From contig QOOS01000004.1 in assembly GCA_003331425.1 (NCBI GenBank), forward strand, positions 1-64,000: a stretch of DNA of 64,000 nucleotides, read 5' to 3'. Position numbers and translations under genes: made by a program. Positions 54,237 through 62,403 of the stretch are shown in pieces (positions within the stretch are counted from its first letter, which is position 1; each line of letters starts with the position of its first letter). The DNA is from Candidatus Nitrosopumilus sp. (GTDB taxonomy: Archaea; Thermoproteota; Nitrososphaeria; Nitrososphaerales; Nitrosopumilaceae). The notes beneath the pieces were generated by a model that had not been told where the DNA came from, did not search any database, and was given only the letters and a program-made list of their open reading frames with translations.

Positions 54237-54788
54237 ATGCATTTTGATAAATTAAAATCTATTTTATCTAATCCCATAAATCCCGAAATACAATCTGATG
54301 TGGATTACAAATTAGCTGCTGTTCTAGTTGTAATTTATGGTGAAACTCCAATAATTATTATGACTGAAAAACCAAAAAGTATGAAATTCCATGCAGGTGA
54401 AATTTCATTTCCTGGTGGAAAACTTGATACAAATGATTCTAATCTTTTGGATACTGCATTACGTGAAACAAGCGAAGAAATTGGATTAAATATTTCAAAA
54501 AATGATGTAATTGGTCAATTAACACCTGTAAAGACTCTGACCACAGGATTTCTAATTTTACCATTTGTATCTATGTTGGAAGAAATTCCACCTCTTGTAA
54601 CAAATTCTGAAGTTGAGAAAATTCTTCACATTCCGTTAAACCCCTTTTTACAAACTGTTGCAAAAGATAGCGATCCTAGTCATAACTTAATGAATGAAAT
54701 GTATACTTTTGAGTATCAAAATCAGATTGTGTGGGGTGCTTCGGCTAGAATATTAAAACAAATTGAAAATACATTGAGATTCATTTAA
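54237..54788 (+). CDS. Nudix hydrolase, CoA pyrophosphatase type
   Basis: A 183-residue Nudix protein. The Nudix box runs from FPGGKLD (about residue 61) through RETSEEIGL with the catalytic Glu residues. Downstream LTTGFLILPFVSML matches the CoA-binding pattern of the NudL/PCD1 group, which cleaves CoA and its derivatives. A CoA-recycling role is inferred. It lies upstream of the rpl39e-rpl31e pair. Confidence 0.88.
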   Translation: MHFDKLKSILSNPINPEIQSDVDYKLAAVLVVIYGETPIIIMTEKPKSMKFHAGEISFPGGKLDTNDSNLLDTALRETSEEIGLNISKNDVIGQLTPVKTLTTGFLILPFVSMLEEIPPLVTNSEVEKILHIPLNPFLQTVAKDSDPSHNLMNEMYTFEYQNQIVWGASARILKQIENTLRFI

Positions 54789-54814
54789 AAAGAGCTCTTC
54801 GTGCCTGAAAAACT

Positions 54815-54973
54815 ATGGCTGCTCGCAAGTCCTCTCCAAGAAAAATTCGTCTGCTAAAAAAAACAAAGCAGGCTACTGCAGTACCAGCTTGGATAATACT
54901 AAAAACTAACAGAACTGTTAGAACTAATCCAAAACGTAGAGCTTGGAGATCAACTGATGTGGAGGTCGGATAA
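54815..54973 (+). CDS. rpl39e: Large ribosomal subunit protein eL39
   Basis: A 52-residue very basic protein with the eL39 pattern KSSPRKIRLLKKTKQ then VPAWIILKTNRTVRTNPKRR and WRSTDV at the C-terminus. eL39 lines the exit tunnel of archaeal and eukaryotic ribosomes. Its stop is directly followed by the rpl31e TTG start. Confidence 0.95.
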   Translation: MAARKSSPRKIRLLKKTKQATAVPAWIILKTNRTVRTNPKRRAWRSTDVEVG

Positions 54974-55396
54974 TTGTCACAAGAATTAGAACGTGTTTAT
55001 ACAATTCCATTAGGTAAAGTATTACTTTCACAATCACAACATCGAGCAGTAAGAGCTATCAATATGATTAAAGAATTTGCTCAACATCACATGAAAGTGG
55101 AAACCATTAAAATCGATGAAGAACTATCTCATCAAATTTGGGCTAGAGGTGTTCGAAGTCCTCCAAGAAAAATTAAAGTTAGAATGAGTAAAACTGATGA
55201 AGGTTATGTTTTAGTTACTCCATTTACTGATGATGTAGAATCTGCAGTTACTCCTGAAAAAGAAACTAAAAAAGTTGAAGATAAAGTTGAAGATGTTGTA
55301 GAAGAAGCACCAGCTAAAGAAGAAGCACCAGCTAAAGAAGAAGCACCAGCTAAAGAAGAAGCACCAGCTAAAGAAGAAGCACCAGCTAAAGATTAA
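54974..55396 (+). CDS. rpl31e: Large ribosomal subunit protein eL31 with acidic repeat tail
   Basis: A 140-residue eL31. Residues about 1-88 are the ribosomal domain (RVYTIPLGKVL, RAVRAINMIKEF, and RGVRSPPRKIKVRM). The remaining 50 residues are a Lys/Glu-rich stretch and then five perfect copies of EEAPAK. Archaeal eL31 is normally 80-100 residues, so the tail is an addition. TTG start is set by the adjacent rpl39e stop. The tail resembles in kind the added tails on RadA and Nop5 in this window. Confidence 0.95.
   Translation: MSQELERVYTIPLGKVLLSQSQHRAVRAINMIKEFAQHHMKVETIKIDEELSHQIWARGVRSPPRKIKVRMSKTDEGYVLVTPFTDDVESAVTPEKETKKVEDKVEDVVEEAPAKEEAPAKEEAPAKEEAPAKEEAPAKD
55301..55390 (+). repeat. 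18-bp tandem repeat encoding (EEAPAK)5 in eL31
   Basis: Five identical copies of gaagaagcaccagctaaa begin at 55301, 55319, 55337, 55355 and 55373, followed by one Asp codon and the stop. Confidence 0.97.
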
Positions 55397-55812
55397 AAAT
55401 TAAAATTTTCTTAATTTAATAAAATTATTTTCTAAAATGAATAATGATCATCTATTGGATGACTCTTCATTTTAGATTCTGTTTTTTTGTTTGAACTGGA
55501 TTCAGGTAAATCCATAATGAAACAAAATACTTTCTTTTCAATAGTATCTGTTAGTTCATTTTTCATTGATCTATGATGTTTTTCTTTGATTTATGTTCTT
55601 CTGCCATTTTTCTGAATATTTTTAACTCTAATGTTGGATCAAACTTAAATATTTTTTTTACATAGTCAATTTAACAAGAAAATGCCATTATTTGCAGAAT
55701 TGAATATTGGAGGTTAATGGAATGCTTTCTTTTCCATATTTCCTTGTTGTTTTGGCATTAGTTTCGTAATAAATCAAATTTTAAGTTCGGGTATTTTCTT
55801 GTAAAATTAACC
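55397..55812. other. 416-base intergenic region with a strong stem-loop, no gene seen
   Basis: This is the largest gene-free stretch of the window. Near its left end an 11-bp perfect stem (tctaaaatgaa at 55431-55441 with ttcattttaga at 55466-55476) encloses an inner stem tcatc/gatga (55448-55452 and 55458-55462). The rest is AT-rich. A weak C/D box-like arrangement (atgatgt near 55574 and ctga near 55613) was noted. Two tiny in-frame peptides (55682-55717 and 55717-55761) follow a Shine-Dalgarno-like ggaggt but look like chance. A TATA-like aattttaag near 55778-55786 serves the next gene. Confidence 0.5.
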
Positions 55813-56040
55813 ATGCCTGAGATCTTTGTTTATTGTAAAACTTGTAGTAAAAAAGTAAAAGCTGTAGTTTTAACAGTTCATGACAAGGAATATGATGAAT
55901 CCATTAAGGGATACCGGAGATATGGGATGGTTAGAGTTTTAGAGCATAATATTGGATTTAGAAAAACTTGCTCTGATACTTCACAAATGAAAGCAATTGT
56001 CTCATCTGACTCAAAAGATGATAATGATGTTCTAAATTAA
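55813..56040 (+). CDS. Small unknown protein with CxxC motif
   Basis: A 75-residue protein opening MPEIFVYCKTCSKKVKAV, with a CKTC pair near residues 8-11 and another Cys near residue 53 (FRKTC). The middle contains YDESIKGYRRYGMVRVLEHN. No family recognised; metal binding is possible but only one complete pair is present. It has its own promoter-like element about 30 bases upstream. Confidence 0.6.
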   Translation: MPEIFVYCKTCSKKVKAVVLTVHDKEYDESIKGYRRYGMVRVLEHNIGFRKTCSDTSQMKAIVSSDSKDDNDVLN

Positions 56041-56070
56041 CAACTAATTTTTAGAATTTCTGAAAATAAT

Positions 56071-57018
56071 TTATTCTAATTGATATAGATCTAATTTACA
56101 ATCTATACTGCAATCTGGAGTATCCCAATCAAGAGTTTGTTCTTTTGGTATCATTGCTAATGGATCATAATTATCAAATTTTGTCATTGTTTGTACTGAT
56201 GATAGCATTACTACTTTGGATTCATCTGATGATGACATGTTAATTTGTGAACTTGATTGATTTGTGATTCCATTTGAGATATTTTTAATTGAATTAATTA
56301 CTCCTACTGGAATGTTTTCTCCTCCTGCTACATACAACATTGAACTCTTTATGGTATTTGGTGGTGCATTTTGGTATAGCATTTTTAATGAATCCCTTAG
56401 AGATTCTTCCATACCCTGTCCATCTTTACTTGTTGTTAGAATATTTGTTTTTGAATCTATTTCAGTTGTTTCAAGTGATTTTACTACGTGCATTATTGCT
56501 GAGTTGGCAATACTGTAACATGCTTTGGGAGTTAAATCTGGATTACTTTCTAGTAATGAATCGTTATCTAATACAATTGTGCATTGTGAGTCTTCTCTAA
56601 CTCTTTTTAATGAAATTCCTGAATTGAATATTTTTTCTTTTTCATATTTGAATGGCATTATTGCAAATGTGATTAACCCTTTGTCTGTGTTTTTACATAT
56701 TTCTGAGATAACTGGAGCTATTGCTGCACCTGCTTTTCCTGCTAAATTACTCATTAATACAACTGTAGAATACTGTGAAATCTTAGATTTGATATCTTCA
56801 GATTTTTTATATGCTGAACCTCTAATCAATTGAACTGATGGATTAATGATTGAATCTGTAGATATGTGAATTGAGTCACTATTTGATGAACAATCTTTTG
56901 AGTCGTTACTAATTACTAAGCAATCTGAATTTAGGGTCTCTTTAGCTTGGTTTGCCAATTTTGAGCCTACTCCACCTAATCCTACAACTAGCACTGGTTC
57001 TTTTACTTGAAAACTCAT
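56071..57018 (-). CDS. Divergent FtsZ/tubulin-like protein lacking the GTP-binding signature
   Basis: A 315-residue protein that aligns by eye with FtsZ: GLGGVGSKLANQAK at the N-terminus (nucleotide loop 1), SNLAGKAGAAIAPVISEI where FtsZ has GGGTGTGAAPV, IMPFKYEKEKIFNSG, and CTIVLDNDSLLE where FtsZ has LIVIPNDRLL. The tubulin signature is not kept and no NxDxxD T7 loop is visible, so normal GTPase polymerisation is unlikely. Thaumarchaea divide mainly with the Cdv system and are known to carry such altered FtsZ. The role of this protein is open. Confidence 0.82.
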   Translation of the reverse strand: MSFQVKEPVLVVGLGGVGSKLANQAKETLNSDCLVISNDSKDCSSNSDSIHISTDSIINPSVQLIRGSAYKKSEDIKSKISQYSTVVLMSNLAGKAGAAIAPVISEICKNTDKGLITFAIMPFKYEKEKIFNSGISLKRVREDSQCTIVLDNDSLLESNPDLTPKACYSIANSAIMHVVKSLETTEIDSKTNILTTSKDGQGMEESLRDSLKMLYQNAPPNTIKSSMLYVAGGENIPVGVINSIKNISNGITNQSSSQINMSSSDESKVVMLSSVQTMTKFDNYDPLAMIPKEQTLDWDTPDCSIDCKLDLYQLE

Positions 57019-57090
57019 TCTAATATTATTCTCAGATTTACATAAAAAACCTTCTTACGTTTTTTTTATCAAATTTTAGATCGAAAAAAT

Positions 57091-58359
57091 TTAGCTTGCG
57101 ATCTTCCCAATTAGCCTTTTTCTGGTGGCATCAGTGATTTCAACTATGTATGAATCTCCAATTTTGACTTTATCGTTTACTGCAATAGGTTTGTAAGCAT
57201 AGTTTCTTCCCTTGATTCCTTCTTCTGTGTTTTCATCAAACAATACTTTTCCTTTCCATCCGATCCATTTTTTATTACTTTCTAGGGATATATTGTTGAT
57301 CTGATCAAAAATTATTTTACTTCGTCTTTTAACTTCTGCTGCATCTATTTGTTTTAATTCTGCAGCATCAGTTCCAGGTCTAGCACTATACTTTGACAAA
57401 TTAACAACATCTGGTTTTGTTTCATCTAGCAATTGAACAGTTTTTTGAAAATCTTCTTCTGTTTCTGATGGGAATCCAACAATTATGTCTGTGGAAATTG
57501 TGAAGTTTGGAAATTTTTCTTTTGTCTTTTTTACAATTTCTCTAAATGTTTGAGAAGTATGTCCTCTTTTCATATCGTTTAGTACCTTATCGCTTCCACT
57601 TTGAACTGGAATATGTAAAAATTTGAAAACTTTTTTGTTGTCATATGATTCAATTAATTTTTCTTTAATTCTTGGCATATACATTGGGTTCATCATTCCA
57701 ACTCTTATCATAAAGTCTTCTGGAATTTCTGTAACTGCATTTACCAATGAAGGCAAATCTGTTCCTATATCTAGTCCGTAACATCCGTTATCTGTTGATG
57801 TCAACCAAACTTCCTTACATCCTTCTTTGATTTCTGTTTGGACTTGTCTTACTATGTCTCCTAATCTGTAACTTGAAAGATCTCCTTTTGATAATTTGGT
57901 CTGACAAAACGTGCATTCACTCATACACCCACTTGCAATTTCTACAATTCCAACAGTTGGATTGAGTCTAACTTTTGGTAATCCTACTTTTGATAAATCT
58001 GAATCCTCTAATGCAATTTGCTTTCTACCTCCTAATGTAGAGTTGATTACTTCTAATGTTTTTCCTAATGAACTTGGGCCAAGTAAACTAGCATTTTCTG
58101 AAAATTTTTCAACATTTTCTTTTTCAGCTTTCGGTAGACATCCTGCAACGATTAGTGGTTTTGTTTTTAATGACTTTATCCTGTGCATCATCTTATTTGC
58201 AGTTGTATCTTTAACTGAACAGGTAACTATGAGATTGAGATCTGATTCTGTTGAATCTGTTGCTAACGTGTGTCCTCCATTAACAATTAATCCCGAAATC
58301 ATTTCAGAATCTGCAAAGCTAGCAGAACAGCCATAGGCTTCTACAAAAATTTTTGCCAT
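57091..58359 (-). CDS. tRNA t6A37 methylthiotransferase (MtaB/CDKAL1-like)
   Basis: This radical SAM enzyme adds a methylthio group to t6A37 in ANN-decoding tRNAs. The 422-residue protein has the N-terminal UPF0004 domain with Cys in EAYGCSASFADSEM and VTCSVKDTT and AGCLPK, the radical SAM motif ASGCMSECTFCQTK (about residues 143-156), and a C-terminal TRAM domain (KVLFDENTEEGI). It belongs to the archaeal/eukaryotic e-MtaB group rather than bacterial MiaB, judging from the overall motif pattern. It starts 3 bases after the stop of the fumarase gene. Confidence 0.9.
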   Translation of the reverse strand: MAKIFVEAYGCSASFADSEMISGLIVNGGHTLATDSTESDLNLIVTCSVKDTTANKMMHRIKSLKTKPLIVAGCLPKAEKENVEKFSENASLLGPSSLGKTLEVINSTLGGRKQIALEDSDLSKVGLPKVRLNPTVGIVEIASGCMSECTFCQTKLSKGDLSSYRLGDIVRQVQTEIKEGCKEVWLTSTDNGCYGLDIGTDLPSLVNAVTEIPEDFMIRVGMMNPMYMPRIKEKLIESYDNKKVFKFLHIPVQSGSDKVLNDMKRGHTSQTFREIVKKTKEKFPNFTISTDIIVGFPSETEEDFQKTVQLLDETKPDVVNLSKYSARPGTDAAELKQIDAAEVKRRSKIIFDQINNISLESNKKWIGWKGKVLFDENTEEGIKGRNYAYKPIAVNDKVKIGDSYIVEITDATRKRLIGKIAS

Positions 58360-58362
58360 AGC

Positions 58363-59757
58363 TTATCTAAATAATGAATCTATTTCTTTGTTGGTCATTA
58401 GTTTCTTTGAAACTACTAATTCTCTAATTGTTTTTCCAGTTTTTAGTGATTCTTTGAATAATTCTGCTGACTTCAAATATCCTATCTTTGGAGTGAGTAA
58501 AGTTACTATCACTGGACTGTTTTCAATATTTTCTTGAAGTTTTTGTTTATTTGCTGTTAACCCATCAATTAGATTTGCAGAAAATATTGGCAAAAAGTTT
58601 TTGAGCATATCTGTTGACTCTAAAACTGATTTTAGCATTCCTGGTAGCATTACATTTAGCTCAAATTGTCCTCCTTGAGCAGCATATGAAACTGCAGTAT
58701 CGTTTCCAATGATGTTAAAACAAATCATATTCATGCATTCAGCTAATGATGGGTTCACTTTACCTGGCATAATGGATGAGCCTGCATGAACTGCAGGAAT
58801 TCCCAATTCTGCCAATCCTGCAATTGGACCTGATGCCATTAATCTAATGTCGTTTGCAATTTTTCCAATTTCTAATGCCAAGTTTCTCAATGACCCTGAT
58901 GCATTTGCAACTGGATACTTACTTTGTAAACTAAATTGCATATCTGGTTCTGGTTTTAGTTTAAGTTTAGAAATTTTACTAAGTTCTGCTATTGCAATTT
59001 TTCTATATCCTTTTGGTGTATTTGCACCATTACCTACTGCTGTACCTCCAAGTGCAACATTTTGTAATTCTTTTTGTGCTGCAACAAGATTATTTTTAGC
59101 TTTTGTTATGGATGTAGTGTAAGCTGCAAATTCACTACCTAATGTAATTGGTAATGCATCCATCAAATGTGTTCTTCCAATTTTTTTAAATGATGAAAAT
59201 TCTTTTGCTTTTTTAGATAATGATTTAATTAAAATTTCTACTGCTGGAATTGTTTCTTTGAGATTCATCAAAATTGCAACATGCATTGCAGTTGGATATG
59301 TATCGTTACTTGATTGTGACATGTTGACGTGATCATTTGGATGTAAGAATTCATACTGTCCTTTTTTCTTATGTAAAATTTCTAATGCAACATTTGAAAT
59401 AACTTCATTGGAATTCATGTTAAATGCAGTTCCTGCACCTGAATTGATCATGTCTACAACAAATTGATCAATAAATTTTCCTGACAATATTTTGTCACAT
59501 GCTGAAACTATAGCTTTTCCGCGTTTTGCATCAATTGCTTTAGTCTTCATATTTGCAACTGCTGCAGATCTCTTAATCATTACAAATGCTTCAATCAGAT
59601 TTTTGTGAGCCTTATTTCCTGTTACATGATATTGATTAATTGCTCTACCTGTAAATGCCCCATAATATGCATCTGCAGGAATTTTGACTTTACCTAATGA
59701 ATCTTCATCTAATCTAAACTTCATGCTGACTTTACTATTTTCACTTTTATTATTCAT
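58363..59757 (-). CDS. fumC: Class II fumarase (or aspartate ammonia-lyase)
   Basis: A 464-residue member of the fumarase/aspartase superfamily with the signature GSSIMPGKVNP (about residue 325), HPNDHVNMSQSSNDTYPT and GAGTAFNMNSNEV. Fumarase (fumarate to malate) and aspartase differ little; the HPND motif and lack of another fumarase in view favour fumarase, while NDHVNMSQ is also seen in aspartases. The first 11 residues (to MKFRLDED) may not be translated if an internal ATG at 59724 is used; the TATA-like element supports 59757. Confidence 0.85.
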   Translation of the reverse strand: MNNKSENSKVSMKFRLDEDSLGKVKIPADAYYGAFTGRAINQYHVTGNKAHKNLIEAFVMIKRSAAVANMKTKAIDAKRGKAIVSACDKILSGKFIDQFVVDMINSGAGTAFNMNSNEVISNVALEILHKKKGQYEFLHPNDHVNMSQSSNDTYPTAMHVAILMNLKETIPAVEILIKSLSKKAKEFSSFKKIGRTHLMDALPITLGSEFAAYTTSITKAKNNLVAAQKELQNVALGGTAVGNGANTPKGYRKIAIAELSKISKLKLKPEPDMQFSLQSKYPVANASGSLRNLALEIGKIANDIRLMASGPIAGLAELGIPAVHAGSSIMPGKVNPSLAECMNMICFNIIGNDTAVSYAAQGGQFELNVMLPGMLKSVLESTDMLKNFLPIFSANLIDGLTANKQKLQENIENSPVIVTLLTPKIGYLKSAELFKESLKTGKTIRELVVSKKLMTNKEIDSLFR

Positions 59758-59767
59758 TTCTTTTGAA

Positions 59768-59791
59768 ATGATTCTATAATTATGGAATCAT
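59768..59791. promoter_or_regulatory. Palindrome around a shared TATA element between fumC and nirK
   Basis: atgattc (59768-59774) and gaatcat (59785-59791) are perfect inverted arms around tataattatg. The centre can act as the TATA box of fumC on the minus strand (start codon 59757). A dimeric regulator bound here would control fumC and possibly nirK, whose own TATA-like tatttatat lies at 59850-59858. Confidence 0.45.
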
Positions 59792-59849
59792 GAATGATCT
59801 TGAATTTACACTAGGATTGATCGTTAGCACCATGAAAATTCAAGTTTGG

Positions 59850-59858
59850 TATTTATAT
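59850..59858 (+). promoter_or_regulatory. nirK TATA box
   Basis: tatttatat is centred 26 bases before the ATG at 59880. This supports 59880 rather than the earlier in-frame ATG at 59790 as the true start. Confidence 0.55.
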
Positions 59859-59879
59859 CTCCAATGTGGGATTTGTACC

Positions 59880-61292
59880 ATGAATAAGAAAGTTAGTATG
59901 CTCTTCACAATTGCAGCAGTAGCTGTAATGGGAGCAACCTTATTCGGAAGCACATACACTAACACCCAAATTAGTGGACAAGCACTCGACATCAACAAAA
60001 TGGATGTTGACGTACTTGAACAAATCCACCAAATGGGCGGTTTACAACTTGTAATGCCTCAAGCATTCGCAGAAACTGATTGTGGTGTTCTTGCAGACTC
60101 TGGACGTACAGTTCACGAGTTCGATCTAACTGGTGAAAGTGTCGAACTTCCAATTATGGGAGGAAAAACATACAACGCCATGACCTTTAATGGACAAGTC
60201 CCAGGACCAACATTAAGAGTTACACAAGGTGACGTTGTACAAATGACACTCGTTATTCCAGCAGACGAAGTTACTGGTCACGGTAACGATATGCACGCAT
60301 CACAAATGTCAGCAACATACTTTGATTCTGTTAACCCAGGAGAGACAAGTCAATATTGCTACATTGCTGAATCAGCTGGTGTCTTCAAATACCACTGTTC
60401 TGGTGTTCACTTAGCAGGTATGGATCAACACGTTCTTTCCGGCATGTACGGAATTGCAATCGTTGACCCAGCTAACGGATACAAGAAATTAATGGTAGAG
60501 AAAACTAGCGGCAGCGGTGAATTAGACAGAATTTTCTATGATGCAGATGCACTCGAGTTCACACTCCAATACAATCAATTGTATTTGACAGCAGATGGTA
60601 ATTATGATGCCGGCGCAATGTTCGGTCACCAAAATACCGGTACTGTTGTTAACGGAATGCAATTCGGTTATGTACCAAACATGGCTCACAACTTACTCGT
60701 AATGGGTGATACTGAGAAAAACATCTTTGTTGCACAACCATGGAATGGACTTGAACACAAGCAATACCAATCACAACTCTTGTTTGTTGAAAATGATCAA
60801 CACGTAAGACTCTTTATTGAAAACCAAGGTAACGAACCAGTTTTCTTCCACATTGTGGGTGAAATCTTGGATAGAGTTGTCCAAGGCAATAGAGTACAAT
60901 CCGCAGCAACTGAAACATGGATGCTCGGTGGCTCACAAAACATGATTGTTGATTTGGTCTTTGACGAACCAGGTGTATATGCAGCAGTAAACCACGATTA
61001 TGCAGCAATTTACACTGGTGCAGCAACAATCTTTGTTGCAGGTGATCCATTTGGCTTGAACCCAGTTCTAGTCGATGCAGGCATCCTTGAAGCCCCAGTG
61101 CCATCTTATGCTTATGCATTAGGTAACCCAAGCAGTGCAGTTCCTCCAGTAGGAATGAACAGTATTGCTCATCCTGCAATCAACATTCATGGTTTAATGA
61201 CTGATGAAGTCGCTTCTGAGTTACAAGAAAACGGTGCAATTCCACTCTGGGAAGTAATTCCTGTAGTAGCTGGAATTCTCACTGGTCAATAA
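59880..61292 (+). CDS. nirK: Copper-containing nitrite reductase NirK
   Basis: A 470-residue two-domain multicopper oxidase. A Sec-type signal (about residues 1-25) precedes the enzyme. Type 1 and type 2 copper ligands can be placed: His134 and His139 (HGNDMH), His172-Cys173 (YHC), His184, Met189 (LSGM) and a second-domain His at about 324 (FFHIVGE). Between Cys173 and His184 there are 10 residues, two more than in classical NirK. The gene is expected to be among the most expressed in ammonia-oxidising archaea, and its codons are visibly richer in C-ending forms than the neighbours. Its exact role in archaeal ammonia oxidation is debated. ATG 59880 is supported by promoter spacing. Confidence 0.94.
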   Translation: MNKKVSMLFTIAAVAVMGATLFGSTYTNTQISGQALDINKMDVDVLEQIHQMGGLQLVMPQAFAETDCGVLADSGRTVHEFDLTGESVELPIMGGKTYNAMTFNGQVPGPTLRVTQGDVVQMTLVIPADEVTGHGNDMHASQMSATYFDSVNPGETSQYCYIAESAGVFKYHCSGVHLAGMDQHVLSGMYGIAIVDPANGYKKLMVEKTSGSGELDRIFYDADALEFTLQYNQLYLTADGNYDAGAMFGHQNTGTVVNGMQFGYVPNMAHNLLVMGDTEKNIFVAQPWNGLEHKQYQSQLLFVENDQHVRLFIENQGNEPVFFHIVGEILDRVVQGNRVQSAATETWMLGGSQNMIVDLVFDEPGVYAAVNHDYAAIYTGAATIFVAGDPFGLNPVLVDAGILEAPVPSYAYALGNPSSAVPPVGMNSIAHPAINIHGLMTDEVASELQENGAIPLWEVIPVVAGILTGQ

Positions 61293-61359
61293 ACAATACA
61301 TATTTTTCATTTTTTTAATTTTTTAATGAATTATATGCCGCATTTCATTTTGGACTTTA

Positions 61360-62292
61360 TTGAGTTTTGAAGATTCTGTTCTTATTTGCGATGAAGTAGA
61401 TCCTGTACTAACAAAAATTTTAACAGACAATGGTCTAAAGATTTCTTATGAACCTGAAATAACTCCTGAACAAATTTTAGAGAAAATTTCTAGTTTCAAT
61501 ATTATCATTGTAAGAAGTAGAACTACTATTACCAAAGAGATGATTGACAAAGCTGATAATTGTAAAATAATTGCACGCGTTGGTGTTGGATTAGATAATG
61601 TTGATCAAGAAGCTGCAAAAGCAAAAAACATTCGCGTAATTAATGCTGTAGAAGGTGCAATGAATGCAGTAGCTGAATTAGTTTTAGGTTTAATGTTATC
61701 TTTGGCAAGACAAACTGCTAGAGGTGATAGGGCAATACGTGATGGCAAATGGCTTAAAAAAGAACTAAAGGGAACAGAACTCCGTGGAAAATACTTGGGT
61801 ATTATTGGACTTGGAAATATTGGAAAAAGATTGGGTAGATTAGCACGTGCACTTAACATGAATATTATTGGATATGATGTTATGCCAATTGATGAAGAAT
61901 TTGCAAAAGAAGTTGGACTGATGAAAGCTGATTTGAATACTTTGTTACAAAGTTGTGATTATGTTTCAATTCATGTGCCATTACTTGATTCAACTCACCA
62001 TCTTTTGGATGCAGAAAAAATGTCTACTATGAAAAATACTGCAAAAATTATCAATACTTCTAGAGGGGGTGTTGTTGATGAGGATGCTTTGTATGAAGCA
62101 ATCAAAAATGGTACCTTGGGTGGGGCAGCTTTGGATGTATTTGAGCAAGAACCTGCAACTGGTAACAAATTGGCAGAACTTGATAATGTAATTTTAACTC
62201 CACATATTGGGGCTCAAACAAAAGAGGCTCAATCATTGGCTGCAAATGTCATTGGTGAAAAAATTATTCAAATTCTTAGAGGCGTAATTTAG
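61360..62292 (+). CDS. serA: D-3-phosphoglycerate dehydrogenase
   Basis: SerA begins serine synthesis from 3-phosphoglycerate. The 310-residue protein has the NAD-binding GLGNIGKRLGRLARAL (about residues 149-164), the catalytic Arg in NTSRGGVVDE, Glu in FEQEPA and His in TPHIGAQ. The C-terminal ACT domain of longer SerA is missing, so serine feedback by ACT is not expected. Other D-2-hydroxyacid dehydrogenases share these motifs; SerA is the most likely call. Start is TTG at 61360. Confidence 0.85.
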   Translation: MSFEDSVLICDEVDPVLTKILTDNGLKISYEPEITPEQILEKISSFNIIIVRSRTTITKEMIDKADNCKIIARVGVGLDNVDQEAAKAKNIRVINAVEGAMNAVAELVLGLMLSLARQTARGDRAIRDGKWLKKELKGTELRGKYLGIIGLGNIGKRLGRLARALNMNIIGYDVMPIDEEFAKEVGLMKADLNTLLQSCDYVSIHVPLLDSTHHLLDAEKMSTMKNTAKIINTSRGGVVDEDALYEAIKNGTLGGAALDVFEQEPATGNKLAELDNVILTPHIGAQTKEAQSLAANVIGEKIIQILRGVI

Positions 62293-62403
62293 AATTTATT
62301 CCAATAGTTTGTGCCTAACATCAAAAAATATTCAAAAAAATTGACTTTTACGTGATTAATAATCGGCTCTTTGATTTTAACACCTTTTTTGAGTTAAAAA
62401 TTT

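Noticed and set aside
55574..55616. Possible C/D box guide RNA
   Set aside because: The C box has a mismatch and no convincing internal C'/D' pair was seen; kept only as a note in the intergenic entry.
55682..55761. Two tiny overlapping peptides with a ggaggt site
   Set aside because: Eleven and fourteen residues only, no recognisable feature, in an AT-rich gap where such frames arise by chance.
59790..59879. Upstream ATG and 30-residue extension of NirK
   Set aside because: The TATA-like element at 59850-59858 lies inside this extension and the signal peptide starts at 59880.
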